A DNA stretch of 64,000 nt from Phytophthora quininea (taxonomy: Eukaryota > Oomycota > Peronosporomycetes > Peronosporales > Peronosporaceae): positions 124,001-188,000 of the forward strand of contig JAAVTG010000670.1 in NCBI GenBank assembly GCA_011947345.1, written 5' to 3'. The position numbers and the translations under genes are program-made. Every line of letters begins with the position of its first letter. The first letter of the stretch is position 1. The notes beneath the pieces are model-generated. The model was not told where the DNA came from. It made no database searches and worked only from the letters and a program-made list of their open reading frames with translations. Below, piece by piece: positions 11,613 through 22,686 of this stretch.

Positions 11613-12337
11613 ATGAAGTTTTACGCAGTCCTCGCCTCGGTTCTCTTCGGTCTTATCAGCGTCAGTGCCGAGTGGGTCGAGACTTGGGTCAACCACGACA
11701 GCCTCATCCCTTGGAACGAAGAAGTCCCCGATTCGATCTCCGAGAGAGCTGCCGTCAAGTTCAAGCCCCGACTTCACATCGCCAGCGGATGCGACCCGTA
11801 CCCCGCCGTCAACAGCCTCGGTCAAACCGGTGGGGGCTCAAGCCTACAGGAAACCCGAGAGGAAGCTGCAGAGGTAATAGTGCCGGCGCGCAGGTTTACG
11901 GTCGCTCGACATGGCACAACGACCGCTGGGCCATCATGTACTCGTGGTATTTTCCCAAGGACTCGCCGTCTCCGCGGTTGGGCCACCGTCACGACTGGGA
12001 GCATGCCATCATTTGGATCGACAACCCGGAGATCGAGGCCCCCACCATCTTGGGCGCTGCGACGTCATCTCACAATGGGTATGAGAAATACGCCCCCGTG
12101 CCGGCGTACTTTCGCGAGGGCGACGCGATCAAGGTCGAATACTTTTGCACGTGGCCGATGAACCACGAAATGCAGCTGACCGAGACCAGCGGCGGGTTTC
12201 AAGGCTTGGTCATGTGGGAGCAGATGACGGACGAGGCTCGGAAAGCGTTCAACTCGGTGTCGTGGGGCAAGGCGAACTGCCCGTTCAACGACGGGAACTT
12301 TCGCCTCAAGCTGGACAGGGCGTGGCCGTTTGGTTAG
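11613..12337 (+). pseudogene. NEP1-like protein (NLP, NPP1 family), interrupted by a frameshift
   Basis: ATG 11613 opens a secretory signal peptide of about 19 residues (MKFYAVLASVLFGLISVSA), followed by a mature region with the first conserved Cys codon at 11790. The family hallmark heptapeptide GHRHDWE is encoded at 11981-12001, in a different frame from the signal peptide. The switch lies at a G run, 11832-11836, after which the first frame soon ends. A second Cys follows shortly after, the two-cysteine pattern of type 1 NLPs. NLPs are secreted into the plant apoplast; cytolytic members act on dicot membranes, while many oomycete paralogues are inactive. The downstream part appears otherwise full length, ending at 12337. 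Whether the break is genuine or an assembly artefact is open. Confidence 0.85.
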
Positions 12338-12780
12338 AGCGCGATTTGATACCACAGGAGTCAATTCCTCAATACACGTATCTAACACAACAAATTTCAA
12401 GATTGTGATGAGCAGTTGGTGATAGGGTCACTACATTTGGCGTGATGAAAACCGTCATTTGCATGCCACCGACAAGCGGAAGAGATGCCGGTCTCCTGTG
12501 CATCTATCGCTGGAAAGTCAGTTATAAAACCTTACATACATGGTCGATACCAGGAGAAAACCTGGATCGCGGACGACAGCACTACCAATAATACAGGCAA
12601 GAGAGAAACGCAGACCAAACGTTACTACGTCATCTCAGAAGAGAAGCTCGTTGAGTTCGTCAAGTGCTGCTCGTCAATTCATCGCATGCATCTTATAATA
12701 GAGTTCCTCGATCTCTTGTCAGGTCTGTTCGTTGCTTCACAGATAATTTCTTGCTCACTTCGTCACCTACCACAACGAAC

Positions 12781-15716
12781 ATGAACGCAACTACCGACGG
12801 CAGGAAAACTCGGCGCAACCGCAGGAAGAGCGAAGACATTTCCCGGCCCGTGCCTCTACGACAGCTCGTTGGGAAATTGCGTCGTTCTTCCTCAATGTCT
12901 AGCGACCAGTCGATCCTCCGACTGGATGAACTTCGGATCGACAGCGCCGGCCAGGTGCCCAGTCCTCCGAGCTTGTTGCTTTCGTCAGTGACACCGAACG
13001 ACCGCGAACCGTATTCCTTCGAGAATGACTTGGCGCGAGGCAAGTTGCTGTTCATGCTGGGTCCGTCCGCGTCGGCGCCCTCCTCGTTGGGGAGTACAAA
13101 GTTGTTCAGGGTGCAGCTCCAGTTCCAATTCAAGCGAGCTCCTCCGCCAGGCAGCGTGCTGTACATTGGTAGTGAGGTTCCCCGCCGCCTGAACCTCGGG
13201 TTCTTTTCCAAACCAAAGTGTAAAGCGCTGCTCAACTTTTCCCGCTCGCTCGTGGACGGTCTTCACTACAGCTTTGGGACACGGAACGGTGAGTCAGCAG
13301 ATGACGAAGCCGTCGAGCTGCCGCACATCAGTGTCCCTCTGTACACGGCTGTCCATCAGTTCGTCCGAACGCTTGCCGGCCAAGACCCACCAGTGCTCGG
13401 CTCGACAGATCTCGGTGAGACGGAGGCAACGCAACGGAAGCGCTTTGAGGCTGGTGGGACCGCGTACGTCTTCAACACGAGTGACACGTACAGCGTCGAT
13501 TTCCATAACGATTATCTCGATTTCACGCGCTGGCAGGTGGTCAACGTACCCGGTTTGCAGCCGACCGACTTGAACGTCTTCAGTAACGACATGCCGCTGC
13601 GACTTGTTGTCTACTTCGTTACCCCAACACACCAAGCGAGGGCAGTTCACTCCCAGCGTGCCAAGACATACCTGCTTTGCCTCCAGCTCAGCCGCCAAGC
13701 GCCATCGGGAATTACGCTCGTGATGGAACCGCTGCGCTTAGATCATCGCGCGGGTCTCGAAAACATTCAGCGGCTGCTTTCCAAGTATGAGCTTGATGTC
13801 CCGGCGTGGTTTGAGTACCTGAGCTGCTCGGAATCGCATCGAGAACGTCGGGTGGGCTACATCGTCGTGGTTCGAGAATCGGAAGACGCCAAACCGTCAA
13901 GTAAAGACGTCCGAAGCCTCACGCGCGAGCGATTCCTGTTGCTGACAGCTCTGTCGGCGTTTGCGCCACTTTCGTTTCTGCAGCAGAACGCTGGGAACGG
14001 GCCTCTGGCTGTCACAGTGCGCTCTCGGCGAAGTAAAATGGCTACTATCGAGAACGAGCGGCAGTTCCAAGAATACTGCCTCCGACTGCTGTTGAGCCCC
14101 CAAGCAGAGGAACATCAGGACGAAAATGAGAGCAAACGTGCCGACTATCCAGCTAGCTTGGCTGAATTATTTTCTGCTCAGTCGGCACTGCTAGAGATGG
14201 TCTTGGGCACGTCCCCTCGACGGCACTGGTGGGCGAGTGGCCGTTCCTGTCTTTGAAGGAGCTCCCGAACGCAACGCCACCGTCGACAATATTAAGGGAC
14301 CGAAATGCAGCTCTTAGAAAGCCACAATCAGGACCAGTGCACGTTGTCCGCGTGCTGAGTAGAACCCACTGGTGCCACGAATTGCTTGAACTCGACGAAC
14401 GCCGCCAAACGCTTCGATTTGAGCGGCTGCTGACCAAAAGAAGAGACTCGAAATTCGCCATTCCACTCGAGACGGTGGTCAGCATCAGAACGGTGGACCC
14501 AACATTCCTTAGCTGCCCTTGTTTGCTTGCCGCCGATGAAAGAAGCACCGACGCGAACGGGAAGTTGCACTGGCTGCACATCGAAACGCTGAGTCAATGC
14601 CACCACCTCGCATTTGCTACGATCCAGGAACGAAGACCGTGGAGCGAATTACTGGCACAACACGAGGGTAAAATTGAGCAGATTCCTGTCACTGCGGTCG
14701 CCTTCGATGGCAAGCGGGTCGTGCTGAACAATTGGAGTGCGATACAGCTCAACCCGCTCGACAACACCCTGCTCGACTCCTGTCGTGGATCAGCCGGTTG
14801 CACACTCAACAGGCCTCTCGAACTCGTGGCGAGCGCTCTGAAGTTTGCGTTGAAGCTGAGCAGCTCAAGGCAATCGATAATGCTACCACTCCGTGGACTA
14901 AGCCTCAGGTTTGCTCGCGATATGGTCCTGCTTCATCAACGGATTCAACTGCTTCAGAAAGTCGACTTGACTCCGCTCGTGACCAGCGAAAGCAAGCGTC
15001 TGGTCTTCTTCTTGAACATTTACCACCTCATGCTCGTGCACTCGAGTTTGCTGGATGTTCTCCCGCAGTCGAAGTCGCAGTGGGGACGCTTTTGCAACGA
15101 CGTGACTTACTCTCTTGGGATCGTTGGGAATGAGTCGCTGCTTTTCTCGCTCGCTGAGATTGAGCACTGCATTCTACGAGCATCGATGTCTCCCACACGC
15201 TCGCCATTGACCCCGATGAACCTCCCAAAGTTTGGAAGTGTAGACGAAGATCTACGCGCTGCGTTCAGCCTGCGGTCTGCAGACTTTCGCATCAACTTTG
15301 CGCTCAACTGCATGACATATTCGTGCCCGGACCGCATACCGATTTACGACCGAGCCAACCTCGACGCTCAGCTTGACGAAGCGACTCGCCACGTGGTGTC
15401 TCGCATTCTCCGCTACGACGACAAGACACGCGTGGTGTACTTGCCCAAAGTGTGCGAATGGAGTCGTGGGGATTTCGCAGCTGCAGCTGATGTGGAGGCC
15501 GACGCTTCCAGAGACCAGCTGAACAACGCATGTCTGGGTATTCTGGCACCTTACGCGAGCAAAGAGAATGCTAAGATGCTGGAGTATGCGTGGACACACC
15601 CGCGAGCGCTGGTTCATCGGTACGAGTTTATCCCGTACGACTTTCGATTCCGTCCATTCCTGGCACTTGACACGAGGTCTCCATCGCCTCCAGGGTTTTT
15701 GACCAACAAAGGATGA
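12781..15716 (+). CDS. DUF1769-PH-DUF547 multidomain protein, one frame change
   Basis: ATG 12781 starts a basic, Ser-rich leader. From ~13010 to 13630 the protein matches the DUF1769 pattern: FENDLARGKLLF, a strand LQFQFKR, IGSEV, HYSFG, PHISVPL and DTYSVDFHNDYLDF. The frame changes within a C run near 14216, and coding continues one frame over. From ~14340 to 14670 the region resembles a PH domain, with strands ending in a helix RPWSELL. From ~14990 to 15350 is DUF547: FFLNIYHLMLVHSSLL, TYSLGIVGNESL, and ADFRINFALNCMTYSCP. DUF547 has a papain-like fold by family knowledge but no assigned function here. Two separate genes remain possible, since the two halves overlap by 28 bp in different frames. 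Confidence 0.68.
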
Positions 15717-15930
15717 AGCCTTACGAAAGACGAGGGAGGCACTAGTCTTCCTTTTAATCACTTCATGCATTGCCTTGCGCTGCCTTCTAGCTCTTGAGTG
15801 TTGTTCTACAGGAAGTATTTCGCGATTTTTAGATGGCCAGGGCTGCGCACGTGGAGCTTTGAGGTATTAGGCCCTGTTGTTGTTCGTCCTGACGGCACGG
15901 CGAACGACAAACATCAAAGCAGCGGACAAG

Positions 15931-16355
15931 ACTGTGTGCGGCATCGAGGCGATGCTGGAGAACTGGAAGTTCATCTCCATCAGCTGTCAAGACTTGGTCG
16001 TGCGCATCGCGCGAATGGAGAACGGCCCCGAGGACTCGGTAATCGCCACCACTGTGTCCAACTCCACAGTCAGCGACAGCACTCTGCGGTACGGCTTCCC
16101 GCACTTGGTGGACGACGTCGGACTGGGAGGATGGCTCTGAGGATGCGGGGCCGGAAAATGTCCGTGGTGACGCAACACTCTACTTCTGGGACGACGACTA
16201 CGAGCAGGTTGGTGACTCGGATCGTTCAACACGGAGATATGATCACCCCACTGCTCCAGATGCTGGGGAACATGGACGACGTCTGCGTCGCACTGGACTC
16301 GGCTCGCGTTACCGCCGAGGGCCGACTGGCTGGCGACAAGTTCGTGGCGCGATAA
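15931..16355 (+). pseudogene. bZIP C-terminal domain fragment (copy A)
   Basis: The frame starting near 15931 encodes the family's C-terminal domain from VCGIEAMLENWKF through SVIATTVSN and YGFPHLVDD. It then stops and continues in another frame through FWDDDYEQV, and in a third through DMITPLLQMLGNMDDV, ending at 16355. The bZIP half is missing: the sequence left of 15931 is unrelated. It is nearly identical to 32999-33423, which retains more of the gene. Clearly non-functional as a transcription factor. Confidence 0.75.
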
Positions 16356-16443
16356 GTCTTCGCCCTGTCGGCGACCCTTTCCACGTCGTTAGCATAGCAT
16401 TGAACTCATTATGTTGCGATTGTGATACGTCGTGTCAACTGGA

Positions 16444-17417
16444 CTAGTAGTCTTGCTTCTCTTCGTTCGTCTCGTTCTCTTCCTTCTTTTCCTCGTGGTC
16501 AGTTTCGTGTTGATATTGCGGATGCTCCGCCTTCGGACTCGGCAGTGGTGGCGTGCCGTGGTAGGGTGTGCTGAGGATGCGAATGCAGTCCTGTATATCG
16601 ATGCACTCGGTGTTATTCGGGTCCAGAGTGCTGAGGATGTCGTCCACGTAGCAGCTCACTTCGTGCGGGTTGCTGTCTGGGATGTGGGCGTAGGCGTTTT
16701 CCAGGATGCGCTGCATCTTGGTGCGAAATACCACCACGGGGATGTCCTCCTCGTTCGGGAATAAAGACTGCAGCAAGAGGCAAAGTTGGCCGAAGCTGTT
16801 GCTTGACTCAAAGACAACCATTACCACGTACGTGGAACGCATTCAAAAGGTCTTGTTCATCATGAGGAGGAGTGACTAGCATTCCGCACAGCACAATCCA
16901 TTCCTGCAGATCGATGGCCTTGCTGCCTACAGGCCCAACACATGCCAACGGTCAAATACACAACATAATGACGAGACTCAAAGGCAGTTGACGAGCCGTC
17001 TGCGTCTGCTATCAGCAGATACTCGTCCAGCTCCTTGTCACTTGGCGTGATCCCCAGTAGTTGCAAGCCCTGCAAACAGACAAGAAATAGTGAGCATTTT
17101 ACGGCCCCAACGAACTTTCCCACTCACGTCGTGCAGCTCAGACCGCAGCATGATTCCTGAGCTGTCCACTGGAAGTTAAAGGATTGTCAGCTGATGTAAT
17201 TGCTGGAAACGAGCGACGAGAACGGACCGTCGATCTGGCGGAAGATGTGCTGGAAGAAGTTGACATCTTCGGGGGACAGCTGCTCCGAAATGTGCTCCAT
17301 CTGCATGGTCTTCTCCGGATCCAGGTTCATCTTCCGCATGGCCACCTCGGCCAAGAGTCGAGAGCGCCGCAGGCGCGAGCCAGTGAGTCTCGCACGTCTA
17401 CGACGCGAGTTGTTCAT
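16444..17417 (-). CDS. EF-hand calcium-binding protein, five exons (intact copy)
   Basis: A consistent model joins exons 17417-17228, 17168-17128, 17069-16993, 16922-16832 and 16767-16444. All introns are GT-AG, 58-70 bp, and every phase agrees, giving 240 residues. An Arg-rich N-terminus leads to a first calcium loop spanning the exon 1/2 junction (DVDSSGIMLRSEL). The second loop spans exons 3/4 (DADGSKAIDLQE), with ligands at 1, 3, 5, 9 and 12. A later DPNNTECIDIQD segment looks like a further, degenerate EF-hand. The C-terminus is Glu/Lys-rich. EF-hands bind calcium and act as sensors or buffers; the partner is unknown. A frameshifted near-identical copy is at 33512-34484. Confidence 0.78.
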
Positions 17418-17500
17418 GGACGTCGACCGCAGGAAGCAAATGCAAAGCGACCCCACAGAGGTCCTGAAACGATCAAGGATTTCGACTCCAGGTCTACATC

Positions 17501-17664
17501 GGTGGTTGAAGATAATCTATTCTCTGTTATTGCTTACAAATAGACTCCTAAGATCGCTAGAGGCTGTGCCTTATACGCATTGGTATGTCTTATTGTTGTG
17601 TCTTAAGACCTTGGAACTTCCTTGCTATGTGAGCTCTTGTGGTGCTGTTACTTCATAAATACAT
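17501..17664. other. Short AT-rich spacer
   Basis: No gene or repeat recognised. It separates the duplicated EF-hand block from the tandem repeat array. Confidence 0.4.
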
Positions 17665-18100
17665 GAGAGGTCACCAACTCTCCCATGCGGTGGTGTTAGA
17701 TCCTGCACGGAGGGTTCACCAGGCCCTACGCACGTTGGTGGAAGATCCCTAGGGATATCTTGATAACTCGACGGGGCCACCAGGTCCGCCGTGCCTTTAG
17801 TGTTGGAGCTGAAACGCTAGAGGGGTGACCAAATCCTCCGCGCCTTGGTGGGAAATCTTCGAGTGCATGGAGTCACCAGTCCCACGCGCGTTGGTGCTTG
17901 TCCTGAGGGTTGACGGGCCACCAGGTCCGTCGCGCCTTTGGTAGGAGAAATCCTCGACACACGAGAGGGCTACCGGTCCTCTCGAGTGCTGGCGGTTCTT
18001 GATCTTGAACGTGAAGGGTCCGCCGAGTCCAGCACGCCTTGGTGGTTAAACTTTGAACACACAGGGTTACCAAGCCCCTGCATGCTGCAGCGAGGGGTTG
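17665..18100. repeat. Degenerate ~48-bp tandem repeat array with internal inverted repeats
   Basis: About nine units begin with variants of GGTCACCAGG followed 20 or so bases later by CCTTGGTGG. Unit starts fall near 17671, 17716, 17777, 17826, 17873, 17918, 17970, 18019 and 18067, so spacing is mostly 45-52 bp. CACCA at the start and TGGTG at the end of each core can pair, so each unit could form a small hairpin. Units are diverged and do not keep an open frame. Confidence 0.7.
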
Positions 18101-18164
18101 AGTTCTTGTGGACTATCGCCCAGCACGTCACCGCTTCGTACTAGACGCCAGGAATTCCTTCTCC

Positions 18165-19000
18165 TCGCCTGCCGACGCACGAATGACGGATCAATAGTTC
18201 TTTTCTCACGCGGTTTACGCTTGTAATTTACGGTCTGTAGCGAGCAATAGCCTACCGGAGATCAAGTGTGAGTGAATAGCTTTACGTGAAAGCCATCATC
18301 CTAAGCCAGTTGTCCAGCTGATCTCTAGACTACATCAACCACTTTCTTCAAGACGCCAGAGACGTCTTCCAAATTCTGCACCAAGTCCAGCAGCGCAGTC
18401 ACCAAGTCGTACTTCAGCTCTACGATCTTGACCCGATCGGTCTCATTGTCCCAGTAAAAGTCGACATGACTACGGACGTGGATACTTCGGCCGAGTAACC
18501 TCGCCACCAGCTTTGATTCACCGCCATCAGCCCAAGTCGTCCTTCGAAACATATTTTTCGAGATTGTGAACGTGGTTGTGGCAGTCGCACTCACACTATC
18601 TTCTGCCCTGGTTTCAATCCGGCGAAGATGCAACGCGAAATCTGGGCAGCACCGCACAATGAGCCCCCACCACTCGACCAGAGCTGGGATGCCGCATCGT
18701 GAGCCGTAGATAACATCCGGTACCATGACAGCTCTCAAAAAATCGAGTTGTTCGTGGGGTTGGTCTTGTTCTGCTGGAGCTGTGTAACCAAAGCGGAAGA
18801 GGCGAAAGTAGTCGGCCACCACACACCAGGGAGACTTCCCGCTAGGAATCCCCATCACGACTTGCTGTTTCTGGAGGTCGAGACCGCGAATTTCTCGTCG
18901 TAACTCGCGAAGCTCCATTTCCAAGGCGAGAGTTTTGTCACGCTGCTTTTTCCTGTACCGAGCCATTTTCAGTCGACGGCGCTCGCGGTGCTTGGCGTCG
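18165..19000 (-). repeat. Inverted duplicate of the 38.13-38.98 kb bZIP block
   Basis: The bZIP coding region and about 150 bp beyond its stop match 38130-38985 in the opposite orientation, including the shared downstream string CTAGAGATCAGCTGGACAAC. The two copies differ at scattered bases, so this duplication is older than the 15.9/33.0-kb one. Confidence 0.8.
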
Positions 19001-19149
19001 AGCTCGTCGACAGCGGCAGTTAAGTCATTCCACGCGTCTTGACTAACACACATTTGTAGGGGGACTGCTGCTTGACGTGTCGAGTCGCCTTGGACTTTGG
19101 GCCTTGAGTTTCTCAGGGACGATTCATCACCGCAGTCGTCACCACTCAT
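18325..19149 (-). CDS. bZIP transcription factor, Arg variant, intact
   Basis: 274 residues from ATG 19149 (MSGDDCGDES). The basic region is at residues ~54-70 and the zipper leucines at 76, 83 and 90. Spacing from the conserved Arg66 to the first zipper Leu is nine residues, exactly the bZIP rule, which fixes position 58 as the site of the normally invariant Asn; here it is Arg (RRLKMARYR). After the zipper comes SPWCVVADYFRLFRFGY and the ~180-residue C-terminal domain (VMVPDVIYGSRCG, ALVEWW, CCPDFALHLRRIE, DFYWDNETDRVKI), typical of this locus. It should act in the nucleus as a dimer; target DNA is uncertain because of the Asn replacement. One of the few unbroken members. Confidence 0.88.
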   Translation of the reverse strand: MSGDDCGDESSLRNSRPKVQGDSTRQAAVPLQMCVSQDAWNDLTAAVDELDAKHRERRRLKMARYRKKQRDKTLALEMELRELRREIRGLDLQKQQVVMGIPSGKSPWCVVADYFRLFRFGYTAPAEQDQPHEQLDFLRAVMVPDVIYGSRCGIPALVEWWGLIVRCCPDFALHLRRIETRAEDSVSATATTTFTISKNMFRRTTWADGGESKLVARLLGRSIHVRSHVDFYWDNETDRVKIVELKYDLVTALLDLVQNLEDVSGVLKKVVDVV

Positions 19150-19715
19150 AGGGCTGGGATGCTCGTCAGAGGAAGAGAGCGCTGCGCATTCTGCGTATTT
19201 CTTCGAAGCGCGAGGGATTCGCAAATGCACTCGACTCGCAACGCTGACTCTTGTAGTGGTAAATCACCTGTGGTGATTATGTTAATCCACGAAAGGCGAA
19301 AAGGATCGACTTGGGGATGTGTGACTCGAGCCAGAGAGCACCGAAATTTGACTGACGCTGCAACCAACAAATCGCGAGTGTAGAAAATGCTCGTGAATAT
19401 TATATTTTTGTTGAGGATTTGCCGCTAATCTGCTCTGTCGCAGACAGTACAAGGCATCTCGCAAGACAAGAGTGTGGATATCGAAGCTTCCGAGTTCTAG
19501 AACAGTGCTTCTGTAGGTGCTAGGTTAGGAAGGCATGCTCTGCACGTTTTCATCACAATGGTCACTTTTCATTCTGCACTGCAACGACCAAGAGCCCTTC
19601 CATTTGTTAGTTTTTTCTATCCCAAAGATGAGAGCGCTAACACGTTCACGGTTAGCGAGTTTAGTTAAATTGTACCTTGCTTTCGAAACAAAACACGTTC
19701 ACGACTGCCTTTTCA
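19150..19715. other. Upstream region of minus-strand bZIP
   Basis: No gene recognised. It likely holds the promoter of the bZIP gene to its left. I see no transposon signature. Confidence 0.4.
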
Positions 19716-19719
19716 AGAT

Positions 19720-19875
19720 GCGAGAGACAAATTTCAAGTTCGCCAGCAAGTCCAGCAGCGCAGTCACCAAATCTTGGTTGACGACAGCCAGCAGGACGCG
19801 ATCACTCAATACACGCTCTCGACAGTCAGTGGAATCTTTGGTCGAGTAACTTGGCGACCAGTTTTCCAAGCCGCT
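19720..19875 (-). pseudogene. bZIP C-terminal remnant
   Basis: Read on the minus strand, this encodes fragments of the domain's end: KLVAKLLDQRF, then, after a break, DLVTALLDLLANL, matching the AAKLLGQ and DLVTALLDLL segments of neighbouring bZIP genes. Frames are broken and about 30 residues between them are lost. Confidence 0.65.
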
Positions 19876-19942
19876 GATTAGTTTTCGGGGGCTTTCCTGT
19901 AGCGAACCGTGTACACGTGGCAGTGTTGGCTTGAATTAAGCG

Positions 19943-20165
19943 ATGGCCGCTACTAATAGCGTCCAGGATGCCGTTATCAGGCGTGCCAATATCCCAACGA
20001 GTGAGATGCTTCTGCATTCAGGTATTGCTTCTGTGGGAGGCGACAACAGAGAATCGACTAGCGACCAAACCTCCAAGCAGATTTCCAATTGGAGATGCCC
20101 CCAAGACTCACGGGACTCGTTAGCTGCCGCAAGCAGCGAAAAGGGGACTCGCCTCGAGTTCCACA
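19943..20165 (+). pseudogene. bZIP 5' remnant
   Basis: A short open frame starts with MAATNSV and includes PTSEMLLHSG and SDQTSKQIS. It resembles the N-terminus of the bZIP gene at 37998 (PTSEMLRRSG, NDQTSNPAH). The similarity ends near 20130, before the basic region, where unrelated sequence begins. Confidence 0.5.
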
Positions 20166-20270
20166 TCAAGCCGGGATCAGGCATTGTATACAACGACTCC
20201 TTCAAAGCTACCTGCCCACCAAGGCCTTTATATCCTCTGATCATCCCGGTCGACAGCTGCTGCATTTGCT

Positions 20271-20705
20271 GTGCGGCCTGATCTCACGCTCGAGTTAATG
20301 CATCGTCGGCTCGGCCATGCCAGTGAAAACAATCGTGGCAAACGAACATGTAGTGGCCGGCATGGACCTCAAAGCAGAGACGGAGCACATTCCGCGTGTG
20401 AGCTCGGCACGGAGCGTCGAGCTTCATTTCAAATGTCCGAGCGGATGGACATGGACGACCCCAACGCGATCGTGCACAACGACATCGCTGGCCCAGTAGA
20501 GCATCTGACGATCAAGCACGAGCAGTTCGTGCTCCACTTTGTAGAAGGCTACTCTTGGTGTTGCACGATGTGTTTACTCGAGCACCGGTCGGAGTTCTTC
20601 CGCTGCTTTCTGGATTACAAAGTGGCCGTCGAGACGAAACACAATCGCGCTAAGGTTATTCATCATTTCATAAGTGAAAATGGTGGAGAACACCTGAGCG
20701 ACTAG
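20271..20705 (+). pseudogene. Ty1/copia integrase fragment
   Basis: The frame encodes MHRRLGHAS, the hallmark of the GAG-pre-integrase zinc-binding region. After ~35 poorly conserved residues comes HNDIAGPVE and a GYSW segment of the integrase core. A stop at 20703-20705 ends it, and no reverse transcriptase follows. It sits directly downstream of a bZIP remnant, so it may mark the insertion that broke that copy. Confidence 0.7.
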
Positions 20706-21130
20706 TTCAAGGTGTATTGCGAGGACTTCGAAGCCCAGCGCGAAGCTATAGTACATGTAGTACCTACACACAGGAACAAAATGGAATGTGGCGGCAGGAG
20801 AGCTTTCTCTTCCTTTAACAACATCCGAATAGAGGACTCTTTTTCAGACATCTTGCGAGTTGTATTGAAAATGATCTAAACCTACCCTAACCCTATTGAC
20901 GCCCTTTTAGCGTTATTTCGGTACGAGGAACCAACAACTATTTATTTGGAATTTGTATGGACTTCCTCTTTCTCGAACAACATTCTGCTGTTATTTAACC
21001 AGTTATAGTATAGCACCTAAAAGGAATTTAACCAACAGAGAAAATTTGAAAGTATTCGAGTGCAGTCATACCAAAAGTATTTGTTTCGTTTCGAAGTGAG
21101 GTGCATTGATGTCACTTAAACTACGTCTAA
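20706..21130. other. AT-rich decayed DNA
   Basis: No coding frame or known repeat recognised. It lies between the copia fragment and the 3' end of the RNase H-type LINE. Confidence 0.4.
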
Positions 21131-21329
21131 CGACTTCCTATGCCCGTACCAGCAACGCCCTTTTCGTCGTTGCTGTCATCCCTGGAGTCGATCAGATCCA
21201 CCCCAGAGTCCCCTCACACCCTTACACGGTGTCAGAGGCGGCTTCCGAGAAAGCCTGATTCAAATTATTTGCAAGCTAGTGTCCAATATCGGCTCGCATG
21301 TGAGCTAGCGCCTTGTTCCAGTATGAATT

Positions 21330-22214
21330 TATAGTCGACCCCAAAGGGGGCCTTGAACGCTTCTCTTGTTGTCCATGGCCAAGTTAGCCAATGCATCCGC
21401 CGTTCGGTTATACACTCGCAGGTGATGTTGCCATGAAAGCACTGGAATCGATACAGCCAGCCGACGACACTGCCAGTAAACGGATTTGAGATGACGTGCA
21501 ATCGGTGGAGTCTGAGTGGCATGTTGTTGTATGATCATGGTGCTGACGGCAGGCTTTGAGTCCGTGTAGTAGACCGAGACTTTCGGCCATGTTGTTTGTG
21601 ATTTGTTTGTCGGCGTATGACATGCTGATGTACCAGCAAGGCGTTGAGTCCACTAATGTGCTGCCGACGTGAAGTACAGCCGCACCACTTCCTCCGGGAC
21701 CCGGATTGCCCCTCGAGCCCACATCAAAGAAGAGCAAGTACTTACCAGATCCATGACAGATCGGCTCCTGCAAGTCGGGCCACCGCTCGAAAAGCGCACG
21801 GCGGAGTACCGAAGCTGCGCGTAGAATGGCATGGGGTGAGCTTCGAGGCGTGCAATGGAGGTGGACCGTTTGGTAGCCTTGTCGAAGCCGAGCCGCAAAT
21901 GTTGCCCTGACATACGAGGCGGTGACATTATTGGCTTCATCAAAGAAAGCTACCCTCCAGCGCCAGACTGCGTGGAGATAAAGCGCTGTCCCAAGTCTCC
22001 AGCAGCTTTCTGCTAGCTGTGTAACAGCAGCAGTGAGCTGGTCCTGCTCACCTATCGGAAGCAGCGGAAAAATATCTTCCGCGATTTCCCAAATCTTGTA
22101 CGGCATTATCGGAAGACGAAGACCATAGATGGCTTCTTCAAACGAGGAGGTTTGTAGACCGAGCGATTTCCAACTACGTAAAAAGTTTTTACTAGCATTG
22201 CAGCTGCTGGACAT
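21330..22214 (-). pseudogene. RNase H domain of the LINE
   Basis: The segment encodes FFDVGSRGNPGPGGSGA, the first strand of RNase HI with its catalytic Asp, then NNMAESLGLLHGLKA with the catalytic Glu. The third and fourth motifs appear in a shifted frame ending in YNRTADALANLAMD with the last Asp. Frame changes show decay. RNase H removes the RNA strand during target-primed reverse transcription. Confidence 0.72.
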
Positions 22215-22686
22215 TCCCAGAACACACGATGCATCGTGGTCCCTCGCACTCTAATGCAGCTGGGGTGAGGGCACCCGATGCACGCCTGAGTCAGGTCGTA
22301 TAGCGGGACAGCATGGTTTTTGAGACGTAGCAGTATCTGTTAGACCCATGGCCCCAGCCCGACGATCCTCTGGATGCGTCGCCACTCTGGGTTGCCAAGA
22401 CCAACTGCGGCGCTGCTGTTTTGATCCGCCCAGCGCTGTGCGATCATTGCCGCTTGTTCGTGGCCACGACGTCGTGATGAAGCAGGCATCGGACAATATC
22501 CATTGTATATGGATTGTTGCCGAGACGCTCGACACAACCAATATTGGAACAATGTCAATTTCCTGGGAAAACAATTGCAATGCATCGATCTAATTGTGTA
22601 TCTTCTCGTTGAAGTGCTGTGCGGTCTTGTTCGACGAGTTGGCAGAGGCATAAATAACCACGTCTGCGGTCTCGAGGAACGAGGAA

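Larger units (their letters stand above)
15931..17500 (+). repeat. Segmental duplication, copy A
   Basis: This 1.57-kb block recurs in the same orientation at 32999-34567. I noticed only three differences by eye: a base change near 16975, one near 17178, and a one-base indel near 17258. The edges are sharp, with unrelated sequence outside, so the duplication is recent. Confidence 0.9.

Noticed and set aside
12485..12784. Plus-strand 99-codon frame upstream of the DUF1769 gene
   Set aside because: No motif, ends at the start of the real gene; likely promoter or 5' UTR.
17665..18100. CRISPR-like array
   Set aside because: Eukaryotic context, diverged repeats, spacers not distinct from repeats, no cas genes.
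20879..20897. CCTACCCTAACCCTA, resembling telomere repeats
   Set aside because: Only about two imperfect units and not the TTTAGGG array expected for oomycetes; chance or a scar at most.
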